Assembly (NCBI GenBank): GCA_944325515.1
Contig: CALVAO010000006.1
Location: 1 to 64,000 of the forward strand
Reading direction: 5' to 3'
Origin: Candidatus Gastranaerophilales bacterium
Lineage (GTDB): Bacteria > Cyanobacteriota > Vampirovibrionia > Gastranaerophilales > Gastranaerophilaceae
Length of the DNA stretch: 64,000 nt
Shown here piece by piece: positions 27,450 through 37,029 of the stretch (the first letter of the stretch is position 1; each line of letters opens with the position of its first letter). The translations under genes and the position numbers were made by a program. A model generated the notes under the pieces. It searched no databases and was not told the origin of the DNA. It saw nothing but the letters and a program-made list of their open reading frames with translations.

Positions 27450-27851
27450 CTAGATTATTTTATTATTCTTAGAATTACTATTATGGCGGTTAACTTTTAT
27501 TCTGCCATCGTGAGCTCCTGTTACAGGATTTTTTGTATCCTCAGAGTCATTAATTATTTCATCTAAATAGTTTCCTCTGTCAAATCCGTACAAGGCGCCT
27601 GCAATGCCACAAACAATTGCAAAAAACTGTGGTTGTATAGAATTAGTTCCCGAGAATACGGATAGACCATACGAGCCTATAGCGCCAATTCCGCCCAATA
27701 AAACCGTAAAGAGTTTTGCGCAGGAATGTTTGCCTTGAAAAGATACGGTATCTCTGTTTGTATAATTCTTTACTCCATTAATATTTTGCTTTCTGCGATT
27801 TTGGTAAGTTTGATAAGTTTGGTAAGTTGTTCCAATGCTATTTACTTTCAT
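27450..27851 (-). CDS. Hypothetical small membrane protein with 'VSFQGK' motif
   Basis: The 133-residue product has a polar leader with tandem TYQTYQTYQ, then TVSFQGK at about 36-42, then two hydrophobic segments (LFTVLLGGIGAIGSYGLSVF and FFAIVCGIAGALYGF), then a hydrophilic tail rich in Asn and Ser. AGAGGAG precedes the ATG. The leader pattern resembles that of the 768-1511 protein. It is probably an envelope protein of the lineage; the function is unknown. Confidence 0.65.
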   Translation of the reverse strand: MKVNSIGTTYQTYQTYQNRRKQNINGVKNYTNRDTVSFQGKHSCAKLFTVLLGGIGAIGSYGLSVFSGTNSIQPQFFAIVCGIAGALYGFDRGNYLDEIINDSEDTKNPVTGAHDGRIKVNRHNSNSKNNKII

Positions 27852-27902
27852 GCCAGTTCTCCTCTAAAATTATAAAATAAAATTTTCGAGGCTAATATAT
27901 TC

Positions 27903-29294
27903 TTAAACCCTGCCATACATATCTTCGTATCTTATGATATCCTCTTCTATCAACAAATCCCCTTTTTGCACTTCAATGACTTTTACAACATTTTCATAAG
28001 GGTTTTGCAAGGAGTGGATAGCCTTAACAGGAATATCTATACTATGCCCCGGACTAAGAATCAATTCTTTTCCTTCCAGAATAACTTTAGCAGTTCCTTC
28101 CAGTATTACCCAGTGTTCACTCCTATGATTATGTGACTGAACTGAAAGTTTCTGACCGGAATTTACTTGAATCATTTTTGTTAAAAATCCGTTTCCTTGT
28201 GCAAGAACCGTATAATATCCCCAGGGGCGGTAAACGGTTTTATGCACCAGATGAGTATTGTCATTTTGTTTTTTTAATGTATCAAATATCTTTTTAACAT
28301 CTTGTGTTTTATCAGCTTTGCATGCAAGAATAGCATCCTCTGTTTCTACAATTACCGTATTTTCCAAGCCTATTGTTGCAACAAGTTTTGAGGAAGAATA
28401 CATTAATGAATTTTTAGAGCCTTCATCAAGGATATGACCAATTTTAACATTTCCATCTTTATCTTTTTCACTTACATCATATACAGATTTCCAGCTTCCC
28501 AAATCTTTCCAGTCGCATTCAAGTTTTATTAGTGCGATTTTATCCGATTTTTCCATTACGGCATAATCAATTGAGATCGCAGGCATGCTGTCATATTTAG
28601 TGAAAGGGATTTCATCAGAATTTGTAAAATCAAAGGTGGAAAGCGCTGAATAAATTTGCGGCGAATATTTTGCGAGTTCTTCTAGCATAACAGAAGCTTT
28701 AAACATAAAAATTCCACTGTTCCAGAAATAATTTTCGTCTTTTACATATTTTTCAGCCAGCTCCCCGTCAGGTTTTTCAATAAATTTGTGAACTTTAAAC
28801 CCGTTTTCAACCGGTGTATCTGTAATTTTAATATACCCATATCCGGTTTCTGCATACGAAGGTTTTACCCCGAAAGTTACAATATAACCTTTATCAGCTA
28901 TTTTCTCACCATCTCTAACACTTTTGATAAAGTTTGCTACATTATTAATAAGATGGTCTGATGGTACTGTCAAAATTACCGGATCAATGTTATATTTTTC
29001 CATAATATATTTAGAAGCCAGTGCTATTGCAGGCGCAGTATTTTTGGAAATTGGTTCTGAGAGTATTAACGGTTTTTCATAAAGTTTTGATAATTGATAT
29101 CTTACGTTAGAAAAATGTTTAACACCTGTCATACTTATTATATTAGATGCAGGCATACATTTTTCCAGACGCTCAAAAGTTGCTTGAAGAAGGCTTTCTG
29201 TATTCTGTATGTTTATAAGTTGTTTCGGATAGAGTTCTCTTGAAAGAGGCCATAGGCGGCTTCCGGAGCCTCCTGCCAGTATTAATCCAAACAT
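27903..29294 (-). CDS. manC: Mannose-1-phosphate guanylyltransferase / mannose-6-phosphate isomerase
   Basis: This 463-residue bifunctional enzyme makes GDP-mannose. The N-terminal nucleotidyltransferase starts MFGLILAGGSGSRLWPLSR with PKQL. The C-terminal cupin (about 345-463) carries RPWGYYTVL, SVQSHNHRSEHWVILEG and PGHSIDIP, the type II isomerase motifs. GDP-mannose feeds surface polysaccharide synthesis. It overlaps the upstream exporter gene by one base, so the two are translated together, which suggests that the exporter moves a surface glycolipid. Confidence 0.92.
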   Translation of the reverse strand: MFGLILAGGSGSRLWPLSRELYPKQLINIQNTESLLQATFERLEKCMPASNIISMTGVKHFSNVRYQLSKLYEKPLILSEPISKNTAPAIALASKYIMEKYNIDPVILTVPSDHLINNVANFIKSVRDGEKIADKGYIVTFGVKPSYAETGYGYIKITDTPVENGFKVHKFIEKPDGELAEKYVKDENYFWNSGIFMFKASVMLEELAKYSPQIYSALSTFDFTNSDEIPFTKYDSMPAISIDYAVMEKSDKIALIKLECDWKDLGSWKSVYDVSEKDKDGNVKIGHILDEGSKNSLMYSSSKLVATIGLENTVIVETEDAILACKADKTQDVKKIFDTLKKQNDNTHLVHKTVYRPWGYYTVLAQGNGFLTKMIQVNSGQKLSVQSHNHRSEHWVILEGTAKVILEGKELILSPGHSIDIPVKAIHSLQNPYENVVKVIEVQKGDLLIEEDIIRYEDMYGRV

Positions 29295-31129
29295 TATTGA
29301 CGCCCTCCTGCTGTTTTTTCTCCCGCAAATTGCATTTCGTATAAATATCTGTATCTGCCATCCTGTTTTTGAATAAGCTCTTCATGAGTACCTAATTCTA
29401 CAAGTTCGCCTTCATTAAGAACCGCTATACGGTTGGCATTATGTATTGTAGAAAGTCTGTGCGCAATTACAAATACTGTCTTATTTTTCATTAAGTTATC
29501 CAGTGCTTTTTGTACTATTGCTTCGGATTCGTTATCCAGCGCCGATGTCGCTTCATCGAGAATAACTATAGGCGCATTTTTTATTAAAGCTCTTGCTATT
29601 GCAACTCTCTGTCTTTGACCGCCGGACAATGATGCGCCTCTTTCTCCTACTACAGTATCTATGCCTTCCGGTAAAGTGTCTAAAAATTCATCAAGATGTG
29701 ACAATCTTACAGCTTCTGCCAATTCTGTTTCCGAAGCATCCGGTTTGCCCATTAAGATATTTTCTTTTATTGTACCGGTGAAAAGATAATTATCTTGAAA
29801 AACAAAAGATATATTATTTCTCAAGTTTACAATATCTATATCTCTAATATCTATGTCATTTATTTTTACAGAACCTTTAGTTACATCATAAAATCTTGGT
29901 ATAAGATTTACTACTGTAGATTTACCGCCGCCGGAATTCCCGACCAGCGCAATTGTTTCATTTTTAGCAACAGAAAGGTTAAAATCTTTTAAGACCGGCT
30001 GCCCTTCTTCATACTCAAACCAGACATGTTCAAATTTAATACCAGTGTCAATACTCTTAAGCTTTTTAGCATTCGGTGTATTTTTTATCTCCGGCATCAA
30101 ATCAAACAGTTCAAAAACCCTTGCAATAGAAACGAAAGTTGTCTGCAGGTTTGTTAACGTAAGCCCGAGGGATTTTGTCGGTTTGTATAAAAGAAGCAGT
30201 GATGTTACAAATGAGGCAAAACTACCGGCAGACATTTCTCCGGACAAAATTAGGCTGTTGCCGTAGTTCATAACAATTGCAATCCCTATAGAACATACAA
30301 AATACATAATGGGTGACATCCAGCCGACCCGCTTAGTTAGTGACATTGTTAAATCAAATTGCTGATGAATTTGATTTTCAAATTTATGATTCTGATTTTC
30401 CTGCAAATTATAAGCTGTTATAATTTTATTTCCGGCAAAAGTTTCATTAAAGTTTGTTGCCATATCTCCGCCTACAACCATAGTTGCATTGGATACGGAT
30501 TTGATTTTCTTTTTTATAAAAATAACCGGAGTTATTGCAATACCCATAACTCCTATACCAATCAGCGCAAGTTTCCACGAATTGAAAAGCAATACAAAAA
30601 CCAGAGCAAAAAATTCAAACATTGCAAGAATAAAACTTTTTAAGGTATTAATAAGATTTTTAGATGCAGTGTCCGGATCTGTTAGAAAACGGTTTAAAAC
30701 AATACCTGATGAATTTACATCATAAAATTTTGTATCCATGGAGGTTAATTTTTTAAATAAATCAATTTTTATAGAATTGGACATTTTATTTCCTGTCCAA
30801 TCAGAAAGGTAATTACAAACATACTTTAGGACACCTTGAATCAGTGCAAAAAGAACAATTGCAACAGGTATTAGTTTTATAAAAAATGCCTGGAGCCGAA
30901 ATGTATGCCCCCATAATTCAAATGTTTGAAATTCATTGCCATTGACAACAAAATCCATATACGGTCTTAGAGAAAATGCTACTACACCGTCAAGCAGTCC
31001 AAGAGGTACAGCAAGAAGAAATAATAAAACGGAACGCCACAAAACCTGTTTTATATACGGGTACATTTTGTTTAACAAATAGCCGTAACGAAAGGCATTC
31101 TTACTCTGTGTATCTTTTAACTTTAACAT
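29294..31129 (-). CDS. MsbA-like ABC exporter (permease-ATPase half transporter)
   Basis: This 611-residue half transporter has an N-terminal six-helix permease (about 25-330) and a C-terminal ATPase with Walker A GNSGGGKST, signature LSGGQRQR and Walker B VILDEATSALD. Dimers of this type flip lipids or glycolipids; MsbA flips lipid A, and PglK/WzmWzt-like roles are possible. GGGAG precedes the ATG. The arrangement with manC and the divergent Mla-type genes suggests an envelope lipid role. Confidence 0.85.
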   Translation of the reverse strand: MLKLKDTQSKNAFRYGYLLNKMYPYIKQVLWRSVLLFLLAVPLGLLDGVVAFSLRPYMDFVVNGNEFQTFELWGHTFRLQAFFIKLIPVAIVLFALIQGVLKYVCNYLSDWTGNKMSNSIKIDLFKKLTSMDTKFYDVNSSGIVLNRFLTDPDTASKNLINTLKSFILAMFEFFALVFVLLFNSWKLALIGIGVMGIAITPVIFIKKKIKSVSNATMVVGGDMATNFNETFAGNKIITAYNLQENQNHKFENQIHQQFDLTMSLTKRVGWMSPIMYFVCSIGIAIVMNYGNSLILSGEMSAGSFASFVTSLLLLYKPTKSLGLTLTNLQTTFVSIARVFELFDLMPEIKNTPNAKKLKSIDTGIKFEHVWFEYEEGQPVLKDFNLSVAKNETIALVGNSGGGKSTVVNLIPRFYDVTKGSVKINDIDIRDIDIVNLRNNISFVFQDNYLFTGTIKENILMGKPDASETELAEAVRLSHLDEFLDTLPEGIDTVVGERGASLSGGQRQRVAIARALIKNAPIVILDEATSALDNESEAIVQKALDNLMKNKTVFVIAHRLSTIHNANRIAVLNEGELVELGTHEELIQKQDGRYRYLYEMQFAGEKTAGGRQ

Positions 31130-31192
31130 TAATTACTCCCAATCTACCTCTGTTCTCCCTATAGACATAGTTTAACATAAATAAAAAAATAT

Positions 31193-31222
31193 TTGTAAAT
31201 TAATTGGAATGTGTGGTAAAAT
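31193..31222 (+). promoter_or_regulatory. Promoter of the mlaEFD-like operon
   Basis: TTGTAA (31193-31198) and TAAAAT (31217-31222) are 18 bp apart. The position means an ATG at 31209 lies inside the promoter, so the permease cannot start there. Confidence 0.45.
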
Positions 31223-31277
31223 ACTACACAAGGTGAGAATATATTACAAGGCTACATATACATATAAAATATTCAGA

Positions 31278-32033
31278 ATGTTTCTGGGAGAGCTGGAGAG
31301 TTTTCTTACAACTCTCGGAAATATTGCGCTTTTCGGTTTAGATTTATTAAAAGGTCTAAGGTCTTTTCCTACTACTTTTAAGGAAATAATGGCTCAAGCC
31401 TCCAGATTTGGGGTATCTTCTCTTCCGATAACATTATCGATTGTCGGAATGACATCTGTCATTATTGCAATGCAGGTTGCCGGCGAAATGGTCAAGCAGG
31501 GAGCCGGAAATTATGTTGGTATGCTTGTTGCTATACTTATGGTGCGAGAAGAAGGCGTTATAATGGCTGGCTTTGCAATAATATCAATGATAGGCTCTTC
31601 GCTGGCATCTGAGATTGCAACAATGAAGGTTACGGAACAAATTGATGCAATACGGGTTTTGAGAGTCAATCCGGTGCATTATTTATTTACACCGAGAGTT
31701 ATAGCCGGAACCTTAATGATGCCTCTTGTTGTAATAGTGGCTTCGGTTTTTGGAATTCTAGGCGGCGCTGTTGCTTCTAATTGGGCATCCGGTCTTACAT
31801 ACAAAGCCTATTTTGATTCTGTCTGGTTTGGCTTAAATATGCATGATTTGAATGTATGTATATTAAAATCACTTGCATTCGGATTTGTAATAAGTTTAAT
31901 CAGCTGTTCCTGCGGCATGGAAGCAAAGGACGGTGCAAAAGGAGTCGGTATTGCAACAACTAAAGCTGTTGTGTGGTCTTTTGTTGCAATTGTTATTCTT
32001 GATTTAATATTTGCAGCAATGTTTTTCTATTAA
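31278..32033 (+). CDS. mlaE: MlaE-family lipid ABC permease
   Basis: I start this permease at ATG 31278 (251 aa), the usual family length; the open frame upstream runs into the promoter. It has the MlaE pattern: GVSSLPITLSIVGMTSVIIA, the MVREEGVIMAGF loop, IGSSLASEIATMKVTEQIDAI and RVIAGTLMMPLV. Mla-type systems move phospholipids between inner and outer membranes. It is followed 13 bp later by the ATPase and then the MCE protein. No MlaB or MlaC homologue is present, as in cyanobacteria- and actinobacteria-type systems. Confidence 0.88.
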   Translation: MFLGELESFLTTLGNIALFGLDLLKGLRSFPTTFKEIMAQASRFGVSSLPITLSIVGMTSVIIAMQVAGEMVKQGAGNYVGMLVAILMVREEGVIMAGFAIISMIGSSLASEIATMKVTEQIDAIRVLRVNPVHYLFTPRVIAGTLMMPLVVIVASVFGILGGAVASNWASGLTYKAYFDSVWFGLNMHDLNVCILKSLAFGFVISLISCSCGMEAKDGAKGVGIATTKAVVWSFVAIVILDLIFAAMFFY

Positions 32034-32046
32034 TAAAGGTAAATAA

Positions 32047-32763
32047 ATGGGTATAGAAGTAAAAAATTTAGTTAAATCTTTCGATAAAAAAGTTATACTT
32101 GATAATATTTCTTTCAAAGTAGAAGATGGGAAAATATTATCTATTGTAGGTTTTAGCGGCTCCGGTAAAAGTACTGTTTTAAAACTGATAAGCGGACTTA
32201 TAGAAAAAGATTCCGGAGAGATTAATACCTCTGGCGGTGATATAGCTATGGTTTTTCAATATTCCGCACTTTTTGATTCATTAAATGTTTTTGATAATAT
32301 ATCTTTTGCTCTCCAGGAACGCAAAGATTTGAGAGGGAAATTTAAACGAAAAGATTTGGAGCGTATAGTTGCTGAAAAACTGGAACTCGTCGGGCTATCC
32401 GGCATAGAAGATAAATACCCTTCCGAACTTTCCGGAGGTATGCAGAAGCGTGTCAGCTTTGCAAGAGCAATCGTAACCGAGCCTAAAATTATATTATATG
32501 ATGAGCCGACAGCCGGCTTAGATCCTATTTCTTCAACATTAATAGAGGATTATATTGTAAGATTGAAAAATGAAACAAACGCAGCTTCAATTGTTGTTAC
32601 ACATCAGATGTCAACAATTAAAAGAACTGCTGATTCTGTTCTGATGCTCTATAACGGGCATGCGGTTTTTGAGGGTTCTCCGCAGGAGCTTTTAGAAGAA
32701 AAAACACCTTATACAAAACAATTTGTAAATGCTTCGCTAGACGGTCCGATGAAAATGAAATAG
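32047..32763 (+). CDS. mlaF: MlaF-like ABC ATPase
   Basis: This 238-residue ATPase has Walker A GFSGSGKST (35-43), MVFQYSALFDSLNVFDN with the Q-loop, signature LSGGMQKR (128-135) and Walker B IILYDEP (148-154). The SALFDS segment and GGMQKR are typical of MlaF. It energises lipid transport by the adjacent permease. AAAGG lies before the ATG, and the next gene follows in 41 bp. Confidence 0.9.
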   Translation: MGIEVKNLVKSFDKKVILDNISFKVEDGKILSIVGFSGSGKSTVLKLISGLIEKDSGEINTSGGDIAMVFQYSALFDSLNVFDNISFALQERKDLRGKFKRKDLERIVAEKLELVGLSGIEDKYPSELSGGMQKRVSFARAIVTEPKIILYDEPTAGLDPISSTLIEDYIVRLKNETNAASIVVTHQMSTIKRTADSVLMLYNGHAVFEGSPQELLEEKTPYTKQFVNASLDGPMKMK

Positions 32764-32804
32764 CGGAACGAAAAGGTATTGTAAACAGAAAAGGAAATAA
32801 AAAA

Positions 32805-34160
32805 ATGAAGATGTCACCAGCTTTTAAAGTAGGTATTTTAACACTAACAGCATTAATTATACTGCTGTTTACGGTTTTATGGATAAAAGGACGCTCTTTT
32901 TCGTCGGCAGAACGAATAGAGGTGCATTTCAAGGACGTTAATGGCATGCGTCCGGGTTCCGGAGTGCAAATGATGGGGCTGCGAGTCGGGCAGGTAGAAG
33001 AAATTATACCTGTTGTAGACGGCGAGTCCAGCTATGTAAAAATGAAATTTGTTATAACGGAACCAGGTATAACAATTCCAAAAGCTTCAATGCTTTCAAT
33101 CCAGCAGTCCGGACTAATCGGTGAACAATTTTTGGAAATAACTCCGCCGAGATTAAGATCTGTTTATATACCGGTTGTTAATCAAGACATTTTGTCTAAC
33201 GATGCTGATGTGGAAATTAAATTAGATGACAAATATTATAACGCCGGAAAAGTAAAAAAATCACAAATAATGACAGCAAAACTTGTTCCGGATGAAGTGA
33301 AAGATTTAATAAAAACAAATTACGCATATAAGGTAGATTATTATGTAAACCTGCCGGGGCTTATCCTTCCTCACTTTATGACAGGTAAAATAATTAATGA
33401 AAATGGGGTGAAAAAACTCAGAATAGCTCCTCTTGATAATACTCCGCTTCCATATCCGCAGCAGACATCTCCATATACAATAATTGAGCCTATGAGAATA
33501 GCTGACTTTATGGATTTACAGTATAAAGCAGCAGAATCACTTACGGAAACAAACAGAATAGTCAATGAACTCTTGAATGATTCTATGATTGCTGAAATAC
33601 GCGCATCAGTAACTAATTTCAAAGAGCTTACTGCACAGGCAACTACAACACTTGCTAAGACGGAAAAACTTATTGAAACATCTAAAAACGATATCGATGC
33701 TGTTTTATGGATGATGAGTGATGTTTCTACAAACTTCAATAAGCTTGCAACCAATATTAACGGTATTATAGGCGATGAAAAATTCAAGCCTATGATGTAC
33801 GATACAGCAAATGCAATAACAAACCTTTCAAAACAATTGACTCCGATTATAGGTGCTGTTGATGCTGAAGAATTCGGAGAGGATTTGAACGCAGTTATGA
33901 ACAACTTGAATGAAATTTCAACTTCTGTTAACAAAATGACTAAAGATGAAAACTTAAAAACTAAAATAGAAACATCTATTGATAATTTGAATGTTACTAT
34001 GTGCGAAGTTTCTACTGCACTTGAAACAATTAACGGTGAAGAAGGAGATAAGGAAGGATTGAAACAGATTGTGGAAGATACCTCTGCAACAGTTTCAAAC
34101 TTGAAGAAATTCTCTGAAAAATTGAATAAAAGATTCTTGTTATTCAGATTGATGTTCTAA
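32805..34160 (+). CDS. mlaD: MlaD-family MCE-domain protein
   Basis: This 451-residue protein has one N-terminal membrane helix (about 6-28, FKVGILTLTALIILLFTV) and an MCE domain at about 38-120 (VHFKDVNGMRPGSGVQMMGLRVG, GEQFLEITPPR). An insert at about 125-230 and a long helical C-terminal tail of coiled coil (for example ESLTETNRIVNELLNDSM) make it longer than MlaD of Escherichia coli and nearer to the tunnel-type MCE proteins. It should be periplasmic and shuttle lipids. AAAGGAA supports the start. A terminator follows. Confidence 0.9.
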   Translation: MKMSPAFKVGILTLTALIILLFTVLWIKGRSFSSAERIEVHFKDVNGMRPGSGVQMMGLRVGQVEEIIPVVDGESSYVKMKFVITEPGITIPKASMLSIQQSGLIGEQFLEITPPRLRSVYIPVVNQDILSNDADVEIKLDDKYYNAGKVKKSQIMTAKLVPDEVKDLIKTNYAYKVDYYVNLPGLILPHFMTGKIINENGVKKLRIAPLDNTPLPYPQQTSPYTIIEPMRIADFMDLQYKAAESLTETNRIVNELLNDSMIAEIRASVTNFKELTAQATTTLAKTEKLIETSKNDIDAVLWMMSDVSTNFNKLATNINGIIGDEKFKPMMYDTANAITNLSKQLTPIIGAVDAEEFGEDLNAVMNNLNEISTSVNKMTKDENLKTKIETSIDNLNVTMCEVSTALETINGEEGDKEGLKQIVEDTSATVSNLKKFSEKLNKRFLLFRLMF

Positions 34161-34179
34161 GAAGATATTTAGTTTTGTA

Positions 34180-34217
34180 AACAATCCCTGCATTTGTAGT
34201 GTGCAGGGATTGTTTTT
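34180..34217 (+). terminator. Rho-independent terminator of the mlaEFD-like operon
   Basis: A 13-bp perfect stem (AACAATCCCTGCA / TGCAGGGATTGTT) is followed by T residues. It ends 30 bp before the PNP start, so the next operon must have its own promoter nearby or readthrough. Confidence 0.88.
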
Positions 34218-34246
34218 GTTGTAAAATACGAAACGGGAGATTTATT

Positions 34247-35053
34247 ATGATATTAGAAACAACGGTAGAGTATATTAAGGAGAAAACAGGAAATTTTATA
34301 CCGGAAATCGGAATTATTTTAGGCTCAGGACTAGGAGAACTTGCTGATGAATTCTGTCAAACAGCAATTCCGTATGCAGAAATCCCGGGTTTTGAAGCTT
34401 CAACTGTCTCCGGTCATAAAGGCAGACTTGTCTTTGCGGAAATAAATGGCAAAAAAGTTGTTATGATGCAGGGAAGGTTTCATTTTTATGAAGGACACAG
34501 CATTCAAAAAGTTGTTTACCCCGTTAAGGTAATGAAAAAATTAGGGGTAAAAACTCTTATTGTAACGAATGCAGCAGGCGGAGTAAATGCAGAGTTTAAA
34601 CCTGCGGACTTAATGGTGATAACCGACCATATTAATCATATGGGTGTAAACCCGCTGATAGGTCCAAACGATGATAGCATGGGCGTGAGATTTCCAGATA
34701 TGAGCGAGGTTTATACCGCAGAATACATAAAATTAGCGGAAAATATCGCAAAAAAACTCGGAATAGAACTGCAAAAAGGTGTTTACATGGCGTTCACAGG
34801 TCCTTCTTATGAAACTCCGGCAGAAGTTAAAATGGCACGCATAATAGGTGCTGATGCTGTTGGTATGTCAACTGTTCCGGAAGCTGTAACTGCATCCTGG
34901 GCAGGAATTAAGGTTATCGGTTTGAGCTGTATATGTAACTCTGCAGCAGGCGTAAGCACAGTGGGGTTGTCGCACGAAGATGTTATAGAGGCTGCTGCAA
35001 AAGCTAAGGATAAATTTAAAGTACTGGTAAAAGAAATTATTAAAGAGTTATGA
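34247..35053 (+). CDS. punA: Purine nucleoside phosphorylase
   Basis: The enzyme cleaves inosine and guanosine to base and ribose 1-phosphate. I start at ATG 34247 (268 aa), with GGGAG upstream; the frame is open further into the terminator. It shows LGSGLGELAD (25-34), MQGRFHFYEG, VTNAAGG, FTGPSYETPAEVK and VGMSTVPEA of the trimeric PNP class. It is the first gene of a ten-gene operon and overlaps rqcP by 4 bp (ATGA). Confidence 0.93.
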   Translation: MILETTVEYIKEKTGNFIPEIGIILGSGLGELADEFCQTAIPYAEIPGFEASTVSGHKGRLVFAEINGKKVVMMQGRFHFYEGHSIQKVVYPVKVMKKLGVKTLIVTNAAGGVNAEFKPADLMVITDHINHMGVNPLIGPNDDSMGVRFPDMSEVYTAEYIKLAENIAKKLGIELQKGVYMAFTGPSYETPAEVKMARIIGADAVGMSTVPEAVTASWAGIKVIGLSCICNSAAGVSTVGLSHEDVIEAAAKAKDKFKVLVKEIIKEL

Positions 35054-35304
35054 GATTAGATAAGTTTTTAAAAGTTTCAAGATTAATAAAGCGCAGGAGT
35101 GTTGCTAATACAGTTTCAGAAATGGGCAGGGTTCTGGTAAACGGACAAAGTGCTAAACCGGCTAAACAACTAAAAGCCGGTGATATTATAGAAATTGAAT
35201 ATGCAAATCATATAGAAAAAGTGGAAGTTCTTGTTATACCGACAGGAAATGTAAGCGTGCAGGAAGCCTCTTCACTGTATAAAGTTATAGAAAATGATAA
35301 CTAA
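35050..35304 (+). CDS. rqcP: RqcP-like S4-domain RNA-binding protein
   Basis: The 84-residue product matches RqcP (YabO) closely: MRLDKFLKVSRLIKRRSVAN, GRVLVNGQSAKPAKQLKAGD. RqcP binds 50S-peptidyl-tRNA complexes in ribosome quality control and helps RqcH add Ala tails. An HslR role in heat shock is an alternative. It overlaps the PNP gene by 4 bp; rqcH is not in the window. Confidence 0.85.
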   Translation: MRLDKFLKVSRLIKRRSVANTVSEMGRVLVNGQSAKPAKQLKAGDIIEIEYANHIEKVEVLVIPTGNVSVQEASSLYKVIENDN

Positions 35305-35314
35305 GGAGAAATTT

Positions 35315-35731
35315 ATGCCGGTAATTAATGAAAATTTTTTAATTAATACGCAGGGAAATAATGATATTATAGACATCACAAAGCATGTGCAAAATTGTGT
35401 TTATCAGCACGAATTAAAAAATGCACTTGTCTGTGTTTCCGTTCAAGGAAGCACTTCGGCAGTTACTACTATTGAATATGAAAGCGGGCTCGTCAGTGAT
35501 TTAAAAGAAGCTTTAGAAAGAATAGCTCCGACGGGGATGGAATATCATCACGATGAAATCTGGCATGACGGGAACGGTTATGCTCACGTAAGAGCTGCAC
35601 TGGTAGGCAGTTCTGTTAATATCGCATTAAAAGACGGTCTTTTAAATTTGGGGACATGGCAGCAGGTCGTGCTTCTTGATTTTGATAATAAGCAGCGTTC
35701 AAGAAATATAACGGTACAGATTATATATTAA
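35315..35731 (+). CDS. YjbQ/UPF0047 family protein
   Basis: The 138-residue product is a YjbQ-type protein: VSVQGSTSAVTTIEYESGLVSD, EYHHDEIWHDGNGYAHVRAALVGSS, and GTWQQVVLLDFDNK. The conserved His/Asp/Glu set binds metal. Family members show weak thiamin phosphate synthase activity but the physiological role is unknown. I start at ATG 35315 because AAGGAG (35303-35308) precedes it; an earlier ATG at 35294 lies inside rqcP. Confidence 0.88.
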   Translation: MPVINENFLINTQGNNDIIDITKHVQNCVYQHELKNALVCVSVQGSTSAVTTIEYESGLVSDLKEALERIAPTGMEYHHDEIWHDGNGYAHVRAALVGSSVNIALKDGLLNLGTWQQVVLLDFDNKQRSRNITVQIIY

Positions 35732-35744
35732 CGGTATTTTATAA

Positions 35745-36461
35745 ATGTTAAATCTTTATATTACATCATCAAATCGCAGTGAAGGAAAAACTTTTATAAC
35801 AGCAGGGATTGCAGCAACAATGCAAAGTTTGGGGTACTCAACATGCGTCTACAAGCCTATTCAAACAGCCGGTATTGAACATAATGGTTTTATGCAGTCA
35901 CCGGATTTAACATTTGTAAAAACCATTGATCCATATATAGATACTCACTTTTCTTATCTTTTTAAATCTGATATGGAACCGCTTATAGCATCTGAATTAG
36001 AAAACGAATTTATAGACATAGATCTCATAAATAATGAATATTCCAGAATAGCAAGCGTTTCTGATTGTGTACTGCTTGACGGCGATGGAGGGCTTTTGAG
36101 TCCTCTTGCTCCGGGAGTTCAAACAACTGATATGGTCAAGAAATTGCAAATTCCGGTACTGTTTGTTGTGACTCCGAGAGAAGATTCGATTAATGATACA
36201 TTGCTCTCTATTTATACAGCACAGGAAAAAGGTGTTGATATAAGAGGAGTTATTATAAATAATATAAAAGAGGATTGTCCTAAACCATTGTTAAATGCAA
36301 TACCTCGTGTTATTGAAGAATATACCAATATAAAAGTACTGGGGCTTATACCGGCTCTTAATGAAAAATTCTCGCCGGAAGATTTGATTACAACGATACT
36401 CAACGGTATTGATATTGAAAGTGTATTTAATGTCAAAATAGAGAAGCTGGATTTTGATTAA
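35745..36461 (+). CDS. bioD: Dethiobiotin synthase-like protein
   Basis: The 238-residue protein has the BioD fold: P-loop SSNRSEGKT (8-16), VYKPIQTAG, LLDGDGGLLSPL and VVTPREDSINDTLLS. BioD closes the ureido ring of biotin with ATP and CO2. The motif GGLLSPLAPGVQTTD fits. No other bio genes are in the operon, so the biotin role is probable but not certain; it could be another AAA_26 ligase. It overlaps rsmD by one base. Confidence 0.72.
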   Translation: MLNLYITSSNRSEGKTFITAGIAATMQSLGYSTCVYKPIQTAGIEHNGFMQSPDLTFVKTIDPYIDTHFSYLFKSDMEPLIASELENEFIDIDLINNEYSRIASVSDCVLLDGDGGLLSPLAPGVQTTDMVKKLQIPVLFVVTPREDSINDTLLSIYTAQEKGVDIRGVIINNIKEDCPKPLLNAIPRVIEEYTNIKVLGLIPALNEKFSPEDLITTILNGIDIESVFNVKIEKLDFD

Positions 36462-36973
36462 TGATTATAACTGCAGGTATTTATAAAGGTAGAAAAATTG
36501 CCGTACCGGAGGCGAGCATTACAAGACCTACACTCTCACAAGTTCGCATGGGAGTTTTTAATACATTATATTCAATTATTGGAGATTATAGAGGCAAAAG
36601 CTTTCTGGATATGTTCGGCGGTTCCGGAGTTATGGGATTAGAAGCTTTATCCAGAGGCTTTGGTGAGGTTAAGGTTTTTGAAAAAAATATAAAAGCTGTA
36701 CAAATTATAAAAAAGAATTATGAAACTCTCGGCTTGAAAGCAGATTTGATTGTGGGAGACAGTATAAATCTTATAAAGAAAACAGAAAAAGCCTATGATG
36801 TAGTTTATGTAGACCCTCCTTATATGAGCGGAATATATGAAGACGTATTAAAATATATTAAAGGTGAAATTATTATAATTGAGCATTCACAGAAGATGGA
36901 TTTTAAAGATTTTAATATAATAAAACAAAAAAATTACGGCGGGAAATTAATTACGTATTTAAGCGGTCATTAA
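36461..36973 (+). CDS. rsmD: 16S rRNA (guanine966-N2)-methyltransferase
   Basis: The 170-residue enzyme shows the RsmD layout: ITAGIYKGRKIAVPE, TRPTLSQVRMGVFNTL, the SAM site FLDMFGGSGVMGLEALSRG and the catalytic DPPY in YVDPPYMSG. It methylates G966 of 16S rRNA. It lies between bioD and murC in a compact operon; coaD, often adjacent in other bacteria, is absent here. Confidence 0.9.
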   Translation: MIITAGIYKGRKIAVPEASITRPTLSQVRMGVFNTLYSIIGDYRGKSFLDMFGGSGVMGLEALSRGFGEVKVFEKNIKAVQIIKKNYETLGLKADLIVGDSINLIKKTEKAYDVVYVDPPYMSGIYEDVLKYIKGEIIIIEHSQKMDFKDFNIIKQKNYGGKLITYLSGH

Positions 36974-37029
36974 TCTATTGCACTTGATATTTGATTTATA
37001 TTATAATAATTTCAAGAACTGGAGAGGTT

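Noticed and set aside
31209-31277. Longer MlaE start
   Set aside because: The ATG at 31209 lies between the -35 and -10 elements, and the extension does not match the family.
33371-33934. 187-aa minus-strand open frame
   Set aside because: It is antisense to the MCE-domain gene; Ser/Ile-rich composition mirrors the coding strand.
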